From an uncultured Candidatus Saccharibacteria bacterium (GTDB lineage: Bacteria; Patescibacteriota; Saccharimonadia; Saccharimonadales; Saccharimonadaceae): a stretch of DNA of 64,000 nt. This document shows positions 1 through 7,902 of this stretch, in pieces (position 1 is the first letter of the stretch; every line of letters starts with the position of its first letter). The position numbers and the translations under genes were made by a program. The DNA lies in assembly GCA_946530965.1 (NCBI GenBank), contig CAMNAK010000001.1, positions 468,013 through 532,012 of the forward strand, written 5' to 3'. The notes below the pieces were generated by a model. The model worked only from the letters and a program-made list of their open reading frames with translations, was not told the origin of the DNA and did not search any database.

Positions 1-951
1 GCTCACTGGATTCTTGTAAATTTGTCCGACACCAAAAAGAGCGTCGACCTTACTACAATCTTCAATAAAAATTTTACTCAGCTACTACTCGCAAATGATT
101 CAGCTTCAAAAATCTGGGCACTAGCCGAAGGTGAGCTTGCTGAAATTAACGTTGAAGACAAGACAATGACTCAGGTCATCGCAACCAACGTTACTCGCAT
201 CGCAAATAACCAGAACACTGTCGCCTATGTTGCAAAAAGTACCGATACAATTCTAGGCGCAAAAACCGATAGCACTGACGCCGAAATCAACGACGGCGAT
301 ACGCCAACAAACAAAATCTACATTTACAACGAAGGCGAAGACGGTTCTACCCCAATCGTAGAACTTGGCGATAATAGCACCCCACTAATCACTATGGGTA
401 CATATTGGAGTAAGAATTGGCTCGCCTATGCCAATGCCGGAGATTTTCATTGCATGAGCGGCAAATATCCAGCCTACAACAAGGCCCGCGAAACAGACTT
501 TAAAGATATTTACAAAACCGCTATTACTTTCGAGCCAAACTACATTACTAATAATCCAGAACAGCGCGTTATTATTACTGCTTCAAACAAGGAACTGCTG
601 GGCTTCGATATCGAAACTTTGCGCCCATATACCTTCTCGGTCGATTCCGACCTTTCAAGCATCAACTGGCTAGATAATTACCTAATCTGGAACCAAGAAG
701 GCGACAAGATTGTAACTCACGACTTCACTGGCGAAAACCGCCGCGAGCTAGCTTCTACGAAGCTTTCCGGTTTCCCGGCTGTTATTAGCGATAATAATCA
801 GTATTTCTACTTCTTCACGACAGAAGATAGCGTAGTTGAATCATTGAGTAATGATAATAGCAATTTAGATACTAGCGAAACGGTTCCTGTCGAATCCGAA
901 ACTACGAAGCAAGTTAATTACGTCTTGAGGCGCGAAAAGCTAAATATCTAA
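1..951 (+). CDS. C-terminal part of a surface/propeller-like protein (5' truncated)
   Basis: The reading frame is open to the first base, so the gene begins outside the window; a TTG at 22 is in frame but has no ribosome site and is not a convincing start. The visible 316 residues are acidic and beta-rich, with repeated short segments such as KIWALAEGELAEI, RVIITASNKELLGFD and SINWLDNYLIWNQEGDKI. These look like blades of a beta-propeller. CPR proteins with an N-terminal PEGA domain often end this way, but no PEGA domain is visible here. The C-terminus (TKQVNYVLRREKLNI) is basic. A terminator follows ten bases after the stop. Function unknown; probably extracytoplasmic. Confidence 0.6.
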   Translation, partial: AHWILVNLSDTKKSVDLTTIFNKNFTQLLLANDSASKIWALAEGELAEINVEDKTMTQVIATNVTRIANNQNTVAYVAKSTDTILGAKTDSTDAEINDGDTPTNKIYIYNEGEDGSTPIVELGDNSTPLITMGTYWSKNWLAYANAGDFHCMSGKYPAYNKARETDFKDIYKTAITFEPNYITNNPEQRVIITASNKELLGFDIETLRPYTFSVDSDLSSINWLDNYLIWNQEGDKIVTHDFTGENRRELASTKLSGFPAVISDNNQYFYFFTTEDSVVESLSNDNSNLDTSETVPVESETTKQVNYVLRREKLNI

Positions 952-960
952 TCCACTAAA

Positions 961-991
961 AACGAGCCCAACCTATCCGGGTTCGTTTTTT
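961..991 (+). terminator. Rho-independent terminator
   Basis: Stem AACGAGCCC / GGGTTCGTT (one G-U pair) followed by a T run; closes the gene ending at 951. Confidence 0.85.
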
Positions 992-1056
992 GTAAAAGTT
1001 AACTTAGTTAACCTAGTTAACTTTTTACACTTTTTTCAAACAATATAATTGTGCCT

Positions 1057-1134
1057 GCGAGTTTGACAAGCTTGACAAGCTTGACAAGTTTGACAAGCTT
1101 GACTAGTTTGACAAGTTAACCTGTCCAACCCGCG
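1057..1134. repeat. Six-unit 9-bp tandem repeat (TTGACAAGY) with inverted flanks, copy A
   Basis: Positions 1063-1116 hold six consecutive 9-bp units of the form TTGAC(A/T)AG(C/T). The left flank GCGAGTTTGACAAG and the right flank CCTGTCCAACCCGC are imperfect inverted copies of each other. A second locus with the same build, also six units, lies at 56279-56355. The array sits between two convergent genes. Confidence 0.85.
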
Positions 1135-1172
1135 AACCCCGCAAATATACAAACTAATCCAACTCGCAAACA

Positions 1173-1205
1173 TAAAAAAATACCTCGCATCAAGCAAGGT
1201 ATTTT
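1173..1205 (-). terminator. Terminator of the sortase gene
   Basis: Stem AAAATACCT / AGGTATTTT with a T run on the minus strand, directly after the sortase stop codon. Confidence 0.75.
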
Positions 1206-1208
1206 AAT

Positions 1209-2531
1209 CTAATTCTGGCCCGTTAGCCAATTCCAGAACTGACCAAGCGGCGTTGGACTATTCGCCGTCGTTTCCATCGTCGCCGTTTCACCCTCTACAA
1301 CCTCAGGAACAGCTGCATGCTCTGCGTTTGTATAATCTGGATAGATCTGCTCGCCATATACCAGCAAACGGTAACGTGACGTACCAAGCGGCATACAAGT
1401 AATCAAAGTAATCATTGGCTTGCCCGCATTCTGACTCGTAATCTCGGCTAGCTTATGTACTTCCGTAGGCTCGACTGTAATATTTCCGGTAATCCTGTAA
1501 GTATAGCGTTTACCTTCATAATCCACATAAATCAAATCACCTTCGCCTAATCTAGAAAGACCCGAGAAGATAAACTTGTAGTCGCCGCTTTCATAGAAGT
1601 TATTCGATGAGTGGCCAGAAACCGCAAAGTTACCAATCTGACCAGGCAAAGCCGAAGCGCCTTGCATCGAGAACTGCGCAACGCCATTAGACATCGCGGC
1701 ATTCATCGACTCGACATCATTCTTTACGCCAAGGACAATCGGAACTTCAACGTTAAGCTTCGGAATCATAAGAGTTGGATTTTCATGTACATCGGCCACA
1801 ACCGTAGGATCAACGGCCGTAATTGTCGTGCCTTCGCTTCCGCCTGGCGAAATATAAGCCACAATATTCGCAATGATCGACTGGTTATACTGGAACAAGA
1901 TACCGATTACCAAGACCACGAGCGCGATCATGATCGGCACAAAGTGCCTAGATTTACGCATCTTCTTGGCGCGCTTCTCGACTTTTTTGCGCAACTTCGA
2001 GCGGAATTGATTGACCGCACTCTGTTCGGCTTCTTCTGCCTCTTTTTCTTGTTCAGCACTCAGCTTTGCATTGGCCAGCAGATTAGATTTTTGTACAGCA
2101 AAGCCCAAACGTTCATTCTTTAGTCTCTTGCGAGCCTCTTCGAGCTTCTTTGTCTCTTCAGAAGTATCAACCTGATTAGCTTCTTTCAAACGCTCACGCT
2201 CCGCTTCAAGCTTCTTCTTTTGCTCAGCAGCAATGCGTTCCTTTTCCTTTGCGATATATTCCTGGGCAGCCTTGTTATAATATTCGCCGTAATACTTCTG
2301 ATAATAATCTTGCCAAGCTGAATGATATTTCTTCCATTCCGCCTCGTTAATATTCGTATTCTGAGCCTGCTGGTTTGCCGGCCTGTAATTCTGCGGCTGA
2401 GTCTTATAAGCATTGACAACTTTTTGGCGTGCCAAATCAATCGCCGTCTGTCTCTGGCGTTCTTCACTGGTCAGATTCTTGTCTTGGGGTGCAGAATTCG
2501 AAGAATTTTGCCCACCACTTTTGTTGTCCAT
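1209..2531 (-). CDS. Sortase with long cytoplasmic coiled-coil N-terminus
   Basis: Transpeptidase that attaches surface proteins through C-terminal sorting signals. The first ~185 residues are Gln/Glu/Lys-rich with coiled-coil character (KEKERIAAEQKKKLEAE). A basic stop-transfer stretch and one membrane helix (PIMIALVVLVIGILF) follow, then the sortase barrel. The catalytic histidine is in SGHSSNNFY, the cysteine in TLITCMPLGT and the arginine in SRYRLLV. The N-terminal extension is far longer than in ordinary class D/E sortases. The ATG at 2531 is chosen because a -10 box (TAGAAT, 2539-2544) ends seven bases before it, predicting a leaderless mRNA. Candidate substrates in this window end in NPETS, FPHTG and IPKTG (genes starting at 17713, 34410 and 58685). 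Confidence 0.9.
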   Translation of the reverse strand: MDNKSGGQNSSNSAPQDKNLTSEERQRQTAIDLARQKVVNAYKTQPQNYRPANQQAQNTNINEAEWKKYHSAWQDYYQKYYGEYYNKAAQEYIAKEKERIAAEQKKKLEAERERLKEANQVDTSEETKKLEEARKRLKNERLGFAVQKSNLLANAKLSAEQEKEAEEAEQSAVNQFRSKLRKKVEKRAKKMRKSRHFVPIMIALVVLVIGILFQYNQSIIANIVAYISPGGSEGTTITAVDPTVVADVHENPTLMIPKLNVEVPIVLGVKNDVESMNAAMSNGVAQFSMQGASALPGQIGNFAVSGHSSNNFYESGDYKFIFSGLSRLGEGDLIYVDYEGKRYTYRITGNITVEPTEVHKLAEITSQNAGKPMITLITCMPLGTSRYRLLVYGEQIYPDYTNAEHAAVPEVVEGETATMETTANSPTPLGQFWNWLTGQN

Positions 2532-2584
2532 TAACTCTATTCTAGCATAAAAGCTCACTTCGTGCTAAAATACAACTATCACTC

Positions 2585-2671
2585 GGGCGAGTGGTGGAAC
2601 TGGTAGACACGCTAGACTCAAAATCTTGTGGCAGCAATGCCGTGAGGGTTCAAGTCCCTCCTCGCCCACCA
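2585..2671 (+). tRNA. tRNA-Leu(CAA)
   Basis: 87 bases including an encoded CCA end. Acceptor stem GGGCGAG / CTCGCCC, anticodon stem-loop AGA-CTCAAAA-TCT with anticodon CAA, a long variable arm, and the TTCAAGT T-loop. Confidence 0.97.
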
Positions 2672-2714
2672 AGAATATAAAGAAAGGCCCGCAGGGTTCT
2701 TTTTTTATATTCTT
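2671..2714 (+). terminator. Terminator after tRNA-Leu
   Basis: Long hairpin, AAGAATATAAA paired with TTTATATTCTT plus an inner CCC/GGG, with a seven-T run in the 3' arm. It starts at the last base of the tRNA. Confidence 0.8.
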
Positions 2715-2747
2715 AATGCGATGGAGTGAAATGCGCTGTCCCCTCCT

Positions 2748-3260
2748 CTATCCAATCATATTATTCTTCGCGCAATAATCACGAGCAATCTTCTTATACT
2801 TTTCGTATGTTTCTTTAGCATCCTGTGCCCGAGCCGCCTCTTTCAAAAATGTATTAAACGATTCTTCGTTTTGAACCAACTCAAGCAGAAATCTCTTCTT
2901 TTCCTTTTCTTCAATATCATTCAATTTCTCAAAGAAATCGGTTAGCATCTTACCCCAAAACGGATCCACATTAGAATTCGTCACAAAACCGATGATATCA
3001 GACAAAGTTATCTCGAATTTCTTATCCTCAAACGAATAGTCTTTGCCTGTTTTCTCTTTCAATAACTCTTCTAGCGCAATCCGGCGAGAATCATTATTAA
3101 CCCTATTGCTCGCTTTTAAATAATGCTTAATATCGTAATCGATCTGTTCTTCTTTTGAATCGAAGCAAAAATTCTTCTTCAAATCTTCGTACTCCGCTTC
3201 CAATTCTTCTATAGATTTATTCTCTAAAAGTTTCTTTACTACATTTGGTGCAATTGCCAT
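2748..3260 (-). CDS. Hypothetical charged helical protein
   Basis: 170 residues, mostly predicted alpha-helix and rich in Lys/Glu (for example LEAEYEDLKKNF and EKLNDIEEKEKKRFLLELV). No signal peptide, membrane segment or recognised domain. The start is supported by an AAAGGA ribosome site and by a -10 box TATAAT a little further upstream (around 3285). The gene stands alone on the minus strand beside the tRNA and faces away from the divergent cassette at 3438. Probably cytosolic; no function can be assigned. Confidence 0.75.
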   Translation of the reverse strand: MAIAPNVVKKLLENKSIEELEAEYEDLKKNFCFDSKEEQIDYDIKHYLKASNRVNNDSRRIALEELLKEKTGKDYSFEDKKFEITLSDIIGFVTNSNVDPFWGKMLTDFFEKLNDIEEKEKKRFLLELVQNEESFNTFLKEAARAQDAKETYEKYKKIARDYCAKNNMIG

Positions 3261-3317
3261 AATTATCCTATTCCTTTCTTATTATTATAAGCATATCTAC
3301 TTCGCTTTTTGAGTGCC

Positions 3318-3346
3318 TTGCCAATCCTCCAAAAATGTCATATAAT
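3318..3346 (+). promoter_or_regulatory. Full sigma-70 type promoter
   Basis: TTGCCA (3318-3323), 17-base spacer, TATAAT (3341-3346). The leader that follows contains a CTCG...CGAG / CTCTT...AAGAG hairpin before the AAAGGAGG ribosome site. Confidence 0.8.
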
Positions 3347-3437
3347 ACGCCCTATCACTCGCCCCTCTTGAGACAAAGAGGACGAGCGTACAATTGGTAT
3401 CCCGCATACAGCACATTCAAAAGGAGGTCGTTTAGCT

Positions 3438-3992
3438 ATGTTATTCAACATTATGCCTTTACCGAACAAAGATGCAATGATCGTTGCAGCCAATCTTGAG
3501 CTTCCGTTCATCGTAAGACTCAAGAACCCTGAGAGCGAGAATAAGAATACGGTAAAAACAGAATATATTCTCAAGAATGGCAGTCACCACGGTCGTGGCC
3601 TTGAAGTTCTGTTTGCGCACGAGTACGAGAAGTACTGCAAGCAGGTCATCAGCTCTATTACTATTCTCAAGGCAGTTCGTGAGAGCAACTTTGCTATTCT
3701 TGCAAAGGATCCTGGCAATATCGCCGCAATCATGGGCAACTTCCCTGCTAGCGCAGATTGCGCAAGAATGCTCGAGATTGCATTCGGCGAAGAAAACTGC
3801 CAGGCAGACAAGAATAATGTCTTTGCATACTTCTCTAAGAAGAACGAGAGAATCGAGCTCAAGGAAATCACCCCGAGCCACACTCTCATTGCAGAAATCT
3901 TCGACATGCTCCAGCGCTGCAACCGCGTAGAGCCGAGCGAAGAGCTTGCCAAAAAGATGAGATATATCCTCTCCGGCGGCAGCGAAAAGTAA
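3438..3992 (+). CDS. Orphan cassette protein, 184 aa
   Basis: No recognised family. The protein is soluble and mixed alpha/beta, starting MLFNIMPLPNKDAMIVAANL, with a central segment YCKQVISSITILKAVRESNF and four cysteines (YCKQ, ADCAR, ENCQ, QRCN). Expression signals are unusually complete: a consensus promoter at 3318-3346, a ~90-base leader with a hairpin, a strong AAAGGAGG ribosome site and a GC-rich hairpin 26 bases past the stop. The next gene (4084) begins right after that hairpin and may be reached by readthrough. The layout matches the other small + strand cassettes in the window. Function unknown. Confidence 0.8.
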   Translation: MLFNIMPLPNKDAMIVAANLELPFIVRLKNPESENKNTVKTEYILKNGSHHGRGLEVLFAHEYEKYCKQVISSITILKAVRESNFAILAKDPGNIAAIMGNFPASADCARMLEIAFGEENCQADKNNVFAYFSKKNERIELKEITPSHTLIAEIFDMLQRCNRVEPSEELAKKMRYILSGGSEK

Positions 3993-4017
3993 TTAAGCTA
4001 TCCACATCCACTTCCTA

Positions 4018-4054
4018 CAAAAGGCCGCTCCTTCCATTTCCGGGGCGGCCTTTA
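4018..4054 (+). terminator. GC-rich terminator or attenuator between two cassette genes
   Basis: Stem AAGGCCGC / GCGGCCTT with only a short T run (TTT). No separate promoter is obvious between it and the AAAGGAGGT site of the next gene, so partial readthrough is plausible. Confidence 0.65.
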
Positions 4055-4083
4055 TCATGCTCTTTAAGAAAGGAGGTCTGGCT

Positions 4084-5157
4084 ATGCCAAGGTTTTTCAG
4101 CTATTTTTGGCGAGGCTTCAGGAACATCTGTCCTAACGAAATCGCCCTGATAATCTTTGACGTCGTCACCATCGCAGTCGCACCTCGCCAACTCTTCGAT
4201 TGTTATCTTTGGGCAGTTATCGTACTCTGCGATATTGCCGTAATAACATCACACGGAGCTTGGCTGGAGCACCGCTGTGCAATGCCAATCGGCCAAACAC
4301 ACCCCTGGCAGCGCACCGAAAGTTTTGTACTACGCGCCGTAATTCTGTTTTCCCTGTCCGTAGGTTTGGGTTACGATTATATAACCCACAACTTCGCGAC
4401 CGTCCAAACAGAACTCTGGCACGTCGCTACGTATTGCTGGTATATCACAGTGTTCGTCGCAGTCTACGAAAGCTTCTATTGCATTCTGAAGACACTCAAT
4501 GCAATCGATCATAGCTGGCTCGAAGGCACCAAAGGACATATCGGCGTACCGAACGCTATCAGCGTCATCCGCATTGGACTTGCACTCTGCATTCCACACG
4601 TCTACGTAACACAAAGCTTCGGCACGCACAGCGACGCACTAGCAACCATCATCTTGGGCGCAGCGCTTGGTACTGATGCTATCGACGGTTATATCGCCAG
4701 ATCATGCAACCAAATCACCAAAGCCGGCAAGGCTCTCGACCCTTTAGGGGATAAGCTTATCTTCTATCCGGTCGCTATTGGATTCTTCATCTATACACAA
4801 AATAGATTAATCAATCCAAAGGACGTTTTCCCAGATATCTATATCTGGATTGCCGCAAGCCTAATCGCTCTTAGGGACGTCCTGATTATTATCTGGTTTG
4901 CCCTGTTTTATAAAAAACACGCAGGCGGCGTCAGCGCTGGCCTCGCAGACAAACTCAGAACAATCGTCCTAAGCGCATGGCTCGTCTCGACCGCACTCGC
5001 TATTGCCACTACCGAAACCGAACTCGGTTACGACATGAGCTGGATAAGTTGCATATCCTTGTTCATCGCTGGCATTCTTAGCCCTTTAAGCTTCGTCATC
5101 GACATTTGCCGCATCCGCGCAATTCGCAAAAAAGAAGCTCAAGCAGCCTTGAAGTGA
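4084..5157 (+). CDS. CDP-alcohol phosphatidyltransferase family membrane protein
   Basis: Integral membrane enzyme of the PgsA/PssA type, which joins a CDP-activated lipid to an alcohol in phospholipid synthesis. The whole signature DxxDGxxARx8GxxxDxxxD is present as DAIDGYIAR...GKALDPLGD, about residues 200-226. The protein (357 aa) is longer than a standard PgsA (~180-200 aa): it has some 150 extra N-terminal residues with four or more hydrophobic segments. The ATG at 4084 is chosen over an upstream in-frame ATG (4057) because an AAAGGAGGT site sits just before it. Which alcohol is used (glycerol-phosphate, inositol-phosphate or another) cannot be read from the sequence. A bidirectional terminator follows. 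Confidence 0.88.
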   Translation: MPRFFSYFWRGFRNICPNEIALIIFDVVTIAVAPRQLFDCYLWAVIVLCDIAVITSHGAWLEHRCAMPIGQTHPWQRTESFVLRAVILFSLSVGLGYDYITHNFATVQTELWHVATYCWYITVFVAVYESFYCILKTLNAIDHSWLEGTKGHIGVPNAISVIRIGLALCIPHVYVTQSFGTHSDALATIILGAALGTDAIDGYIARSCNQITKAGKALDPLGDKLIFYPVAIGFFIYTQNRLINPKDVFPDIYIWIAASLIALRDVLIIIWFALFYKKHAGGVSAGLADKLRTIVLSAWLVSTALAIATTETELGYDMSWISCISLFIAGILSPLSFVIDICRIRAIRKKEAQAALK

Positions 5158-5163
5158 GTCACA

Positions 5164-5195
5164 AAAACCGCCCCAGTACTAAGGGGCGGCTTTTT
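5164..5195. terminator. Bidirectional terminator
   Basis: CCGCCCC / GGGGCGG with T runs on both strands; shared by the convergent phosphatidyltransferase and serpin genes. Confidence 0.85.
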
Positions 5196-5203
5196 ATCGG
5201 CTA

Positions 5204-6559
5204 TTAGTCTTCGTTGACTTCAATGCAACCATCATAGTCGGTCATCAACTCTGGATGCTCGACTACACCAGTAAAGATAATTTCCTTTGTCTTATGATCA
5301 CGGATCATATATACGAAAGACTTATCAAAATCTACGTGGTAATTAACATATTCTGGTTCATCTTGATAAGCCGCCGAAATATCGAGCGTCATCGCCGTAA
5401 CAGCCGCTGCGCGTGTGCCAGTCTCGCTCATCTCAACATGCGTCTTCTGAATCAAATCCGAAACATAGAATGACATACTATCGGAAATGCCACTAAAGTC
5501 CGCTTTCTCACTATTAAATGCATCGCTTACACCCATACCGGTCGAAAACATCTTTACTAGATCAGGAACCGTATAGTCATAGCTGAATCGTGGTAGACTT
5601 ACGCCAACTGTCACAACCTTCTCATCGCTGCTAGATGGAGCAATTAACTTCTCATCAAAGCTCTTCAAATCACTTTCGAATGAATCGCTGATATAGCTGC
5701 TTACCGAATTATTTGGCTTAAATGCTACAAATTCGAGATAATCACCGCTATCGCTGGCCTTATAATTCCTAACGATACCTTCGGAATTATCGGTCTTGAA
5801 ATAATAGTTTGCTCCACCGGTCATCATTGAAGCTTCAACGGTTTCGCCTTCAGAATTCGTAAAGTCTACACCCTTCGTTTTCTCGCATTCGAACTTATCA
5901 TTCCACTCTTGTTCCATAGCAATCGCGTTTGCGAGCACCATGTCGCCATCGGGAGCATTATCGAAAATCTTAGGGATCATACCATTGGTATTATCATTAA
6001 CCCAGGCGTTCATCGTGTCTGGCGAAGTAAATGAATCGTAAACAATATCGCCATTTACAGCATCCAAGAACTCGTTCTTAATCTTATCCGCAACAGTCTC
6101 ACGAATAAAAGCAGCGTTTGCAGAATGAAGACCAGTAATCTCTGGCATCGTGCGCTCAGTACCGAGCATTTCATAAATCTGAGTCTTAGTGTTTCCACCG
6201 GCGCCCTTACCGGCAATCTGCCATACTGCTTCCATGGAATATGGACTAATCAAAGTATTAGAATAGCTTTTCTCTGCCGCATAAGCATTCTTGAAATAGT
6301 TTACGGCAAACAGATTGCTATCTGAGCTATAATTTGCGCCTGGTTTTACTGGCGATGGCGCTGGACTTGGCTTATTCGGCTTGTCTTTGCCCATAAAAAT
6401 AATCGCTGCGACAATCGAAGCGCCAACCAAAATCACCGCAATAGCAATAAGTATTATCAAAGATTTTGAGTTCTTAGCACTATTAGGCTGACTAGGCGTG
6501 ATCTGACCACCCGCATCAACATTAGACACATTTACTGCGCCACCGTTTCCTTCTTCCAT
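5204..6559 (-). CDS. Membrane-anchored serpin (serine protease inhibitor)
   Basis: Serpins are suicide inhibitors: a target protease cleaves the reactive loop and is trapped. The protein has a short N-terminal tail, one membrane helix (LIILIAIAVILVGASIV, about residues 35-58), a Pro/Lys linker and a complete serpin domain. Landmarks are the N-terminal SNTLISPYSMEAVW, the hinge ETGTRAAAVTA (family form GTEAAAATA) and the closing SFVYMIRDHKTKEIIFTGVV. The loop between hinge and the FDKSFVY strand is about eight residues longer than in alpha-1-antitrypsin, so the P1 residue is uncertain. The ATG at 6559 has a GTGGAG site, and a TGGTATAAT -10 box lies upstream. Topology puts the inhibitor outside the cell. 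Serpins are patchy in bacteria and this is an unusual gene for CPR. Confidence 0.93.
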   Translation of the reverse strand: MEEGNGGAVNVSNVDAGGQITPSQPNSAKNSKSLIILIAIAVILVGASIVAAIIFMGKDKPNKPSPAPSPVKPGANYSSDSNLFAVNYFKNAYAAEKSYSNTLISPYSMEAVWQIAGKGAGGNTKTQIYEMLGTERTMPEITGLHSANAAFIRETVADKIKNEFLDAVNGDIVYDSFTSPDTMNAWVNDNTNGMIPKIFDNAPDGDMVLANAIAMEQEWNDKFECEKTKGVDFTNSEGETVEASMMTGGANYYFKTDNSEGIVRNYKASDSGDYLEFVAFKPNNSVSSYISDSFESDLKSFDEKLIAPSSSDEKVVTVGVSLPRFSYDYTVPDLVKMFSTGMGVSDAFNSEKADFSGISDSMSFYVSDLIQKTHVEMSETGTRAAAVTAMTLDISAAYQDEPEYVNYHVDFDKSFVYMIRDHKTKEIIFTGVVEHPELMTDYDGCIEVNED

Positions 6560-6601
6560 TAAAAACTCCACTTAGTATAAATAAATTATACCACGAGCGT
6601 T

Positions 6602-7081
6602 TTAGCGACAAAATATAGTCTCATAGAACGACGCCCACTTGTCGGCCATCGAGACAACCCAAGCTTCGCGTTTTGTTGGCACATGCGTCAAAGTTAGTGG
6701 CCACATATGCTTGTAAATGATTTCGCATTCGAGTGCTGTAAGATCAAAATCTTTTTTGGCATTCTTTAAAGCAATCGTCGGATGATAAAAACCGTGTAGT
6801 TTCGGGTGCTCATTTAGCTCCGCTGCGTGATCATGCCAGTCATACAGGAAATAATCATGAAGGAGCGCGCCACGTACCAAATCACGCCTATTACAATGCA
6901 GATGCATTTTTCTATTAATCTCAAGCGCAAAATAAGCCACCCTTAGCACGTGTTGCCAAGTCGACACTGAGCCATGCTGGTAATAGTTCTGCATACTCAA
7001 AAAATTATCATGAGTTAAAATATCTTCTGCATAAGGCTCGGCTTTAGCCTGCAGATAATCATAATTCTGACTTAGCTTCAC
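6602..7081 (-). CDS. HD-domain phosphohydrolase
   Basis: 159 residues. The metal-binding HD pattern is visible: H in STWQHVLRVA, the HD pair in ALLHDYFLYDWHDH, H in YKHMWPL and D in SMADKW. This resembles small YfbR/HDIG-type hydrolases that act on nucleotides or related phosphate esters; the substrate is not evident. Its ATG overlaps the stop of the upstream gene (7078-7081), so the two are translationally coupled. Confidence 0.8.
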   Translation of the reverse strand: MKLSQNYDYLQAKAEPYAEDILTHDNFLSMQNYYQHGSVSTWQHVLRVAYFALEINRKMHLHCNRRDLVRGALLHDYFLYDWHDHAAELNEHPKLHGFYHPTIALKNAKKDFDLTALECEIIYKHMWPLTLTHVPTKREAWVVSMADKWASFYETIFCR

Positions 7082-7878
7082 AAAATTGCCCTCGAAAGCA
7101 CCTTTTCCAAAGATAATTCTCTATTCCATAACGACAAAACGGCCGAACGTGCCATGATTTTGCCATCCCAGAATGTAATCTGCGTATAATCCGTATCATT
7201 AATATCTTCCGAAACAACCACGCCATCATTCGCGATTACGATCTGATCATTATGGTAAGTAACTAAACTAAGCGGAAAACTCAAAGTAAACTTATGCAAC
7301 GTCTCAATTAACTGATTAGTTGGCATCGATAACGTAATAACTTTTGGATAATACAAAGTTCGAAGAAGTTTCTGGAGCTGCGGCATCGTTAAGAACAAGG
7401 TTGTCTTCTCGTCGCGCATTCCCCAGTTCATAACATCAGGAATCAAAACATCAACCCCATCGCGCGCAATCGTCACAGGCTTATCGCAATGCTTCATAAA
7501 CTCTGCGAAAGCCACCGACGTTTCTGCATTACGACCCAAATCACCTGCAATCAAAACCGCTTCCGCCCAGGCCAAATGCTCCCACATGTCGGCCATCGAT
7601 GCTTTGCCAAAAGCACCCGAAGCTTCGGCCTTCGCAAAATAAATCTCAGGAATTTTTGGCAACTTTCCGCGCAAAGAATCAGGGAGCAAAACACGAACCT
7701 CGCCAACACCCATTTTGTTAGCCGTTTCCATAGCTTTTGCGGCAGCATAAAAAGCACCCTTGTTTCCGCCAATAATCAATAGTTTGCCAGCAAAGCGCCT
7801 TTGCTCTGGCTGCCAAGTATCTACCTCTGGAAACAAAGCTGTTTTGCTCTGTCTTTTCCAATAATCAAAATCACTCAT
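7078..7878 (-). CDS. Divergent NAD(P)H-hydrate dehydratase-like (YjeF C-domain) protein
   Basis: 266 residues with a ribokinase-like fold signature. GKLLIIGGNKGAFYAAAKAM and NKMGVGEVRVLLPDSL match the start of the ADP/ATP-dependent NAD(P)HX dehydratase domain, which repairs damaged nicotinamide cofactors. The usual C-terminal GTGDxLAG nucleotide/catalytic motif is not visible, so activity is doubtful or altered. It overlaps the HD hydrolase gene downstream by four bases, which suggests a shared nucleotide- or cofactor-related task. It could also be a sugar-kinase-like protein of another function. Confidence 0.6.
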   Translation of the reverse strand: MSDFDYWKRQSKTALFPEVDTWQPEQRRFAGKLLIIGGNKGAFYAAAKAMETANKMGVGEVRVLLPDSLRGKLPKIPEIYFAKAEASGAFGKASMADMWEHLAWAEAVLIAGDLGRNAETSVAFAEFMKHCDKPVTIARDGVDVLIPDVMNWGMRDEKTTLFLTMPQLQKLLRTLYYPKVITLSMPTNQLIETLHKFTLSFPLSLVTYHNDQIVIANDGVVVSEDINDTDYTQITFWDGKIMARSAVLSLWNRELSLEKVLSRAIL

Positions 7879-7902
7879 TTTTTGTTTACAATAAGCACTA
7901 TT

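Noticed and set aside
1057..1134. CRISPR array
   Set aside because: The 9-bp units are directly adjacent with no spacers and no cas genes are present.
1611..2123. 170-codon open frame on the + strand
   Set aside because: Antisense to the sortase gene; Arg/His/Asn-rich shadow composition.
4057..4083. Upstream ATG for the phosphatidyltransferase gene
   Set aside because: This frame includes the ribosome site AAAGGAGGT; the ATG right after it (4084) is better.
5204..6559. Serpin as a contaminant or eukaryotic sequence
   Set aside because: The gene has a bacterial promoter and a ribosome site, shares a bidirectional terminator with its neighbour and contains no introns.
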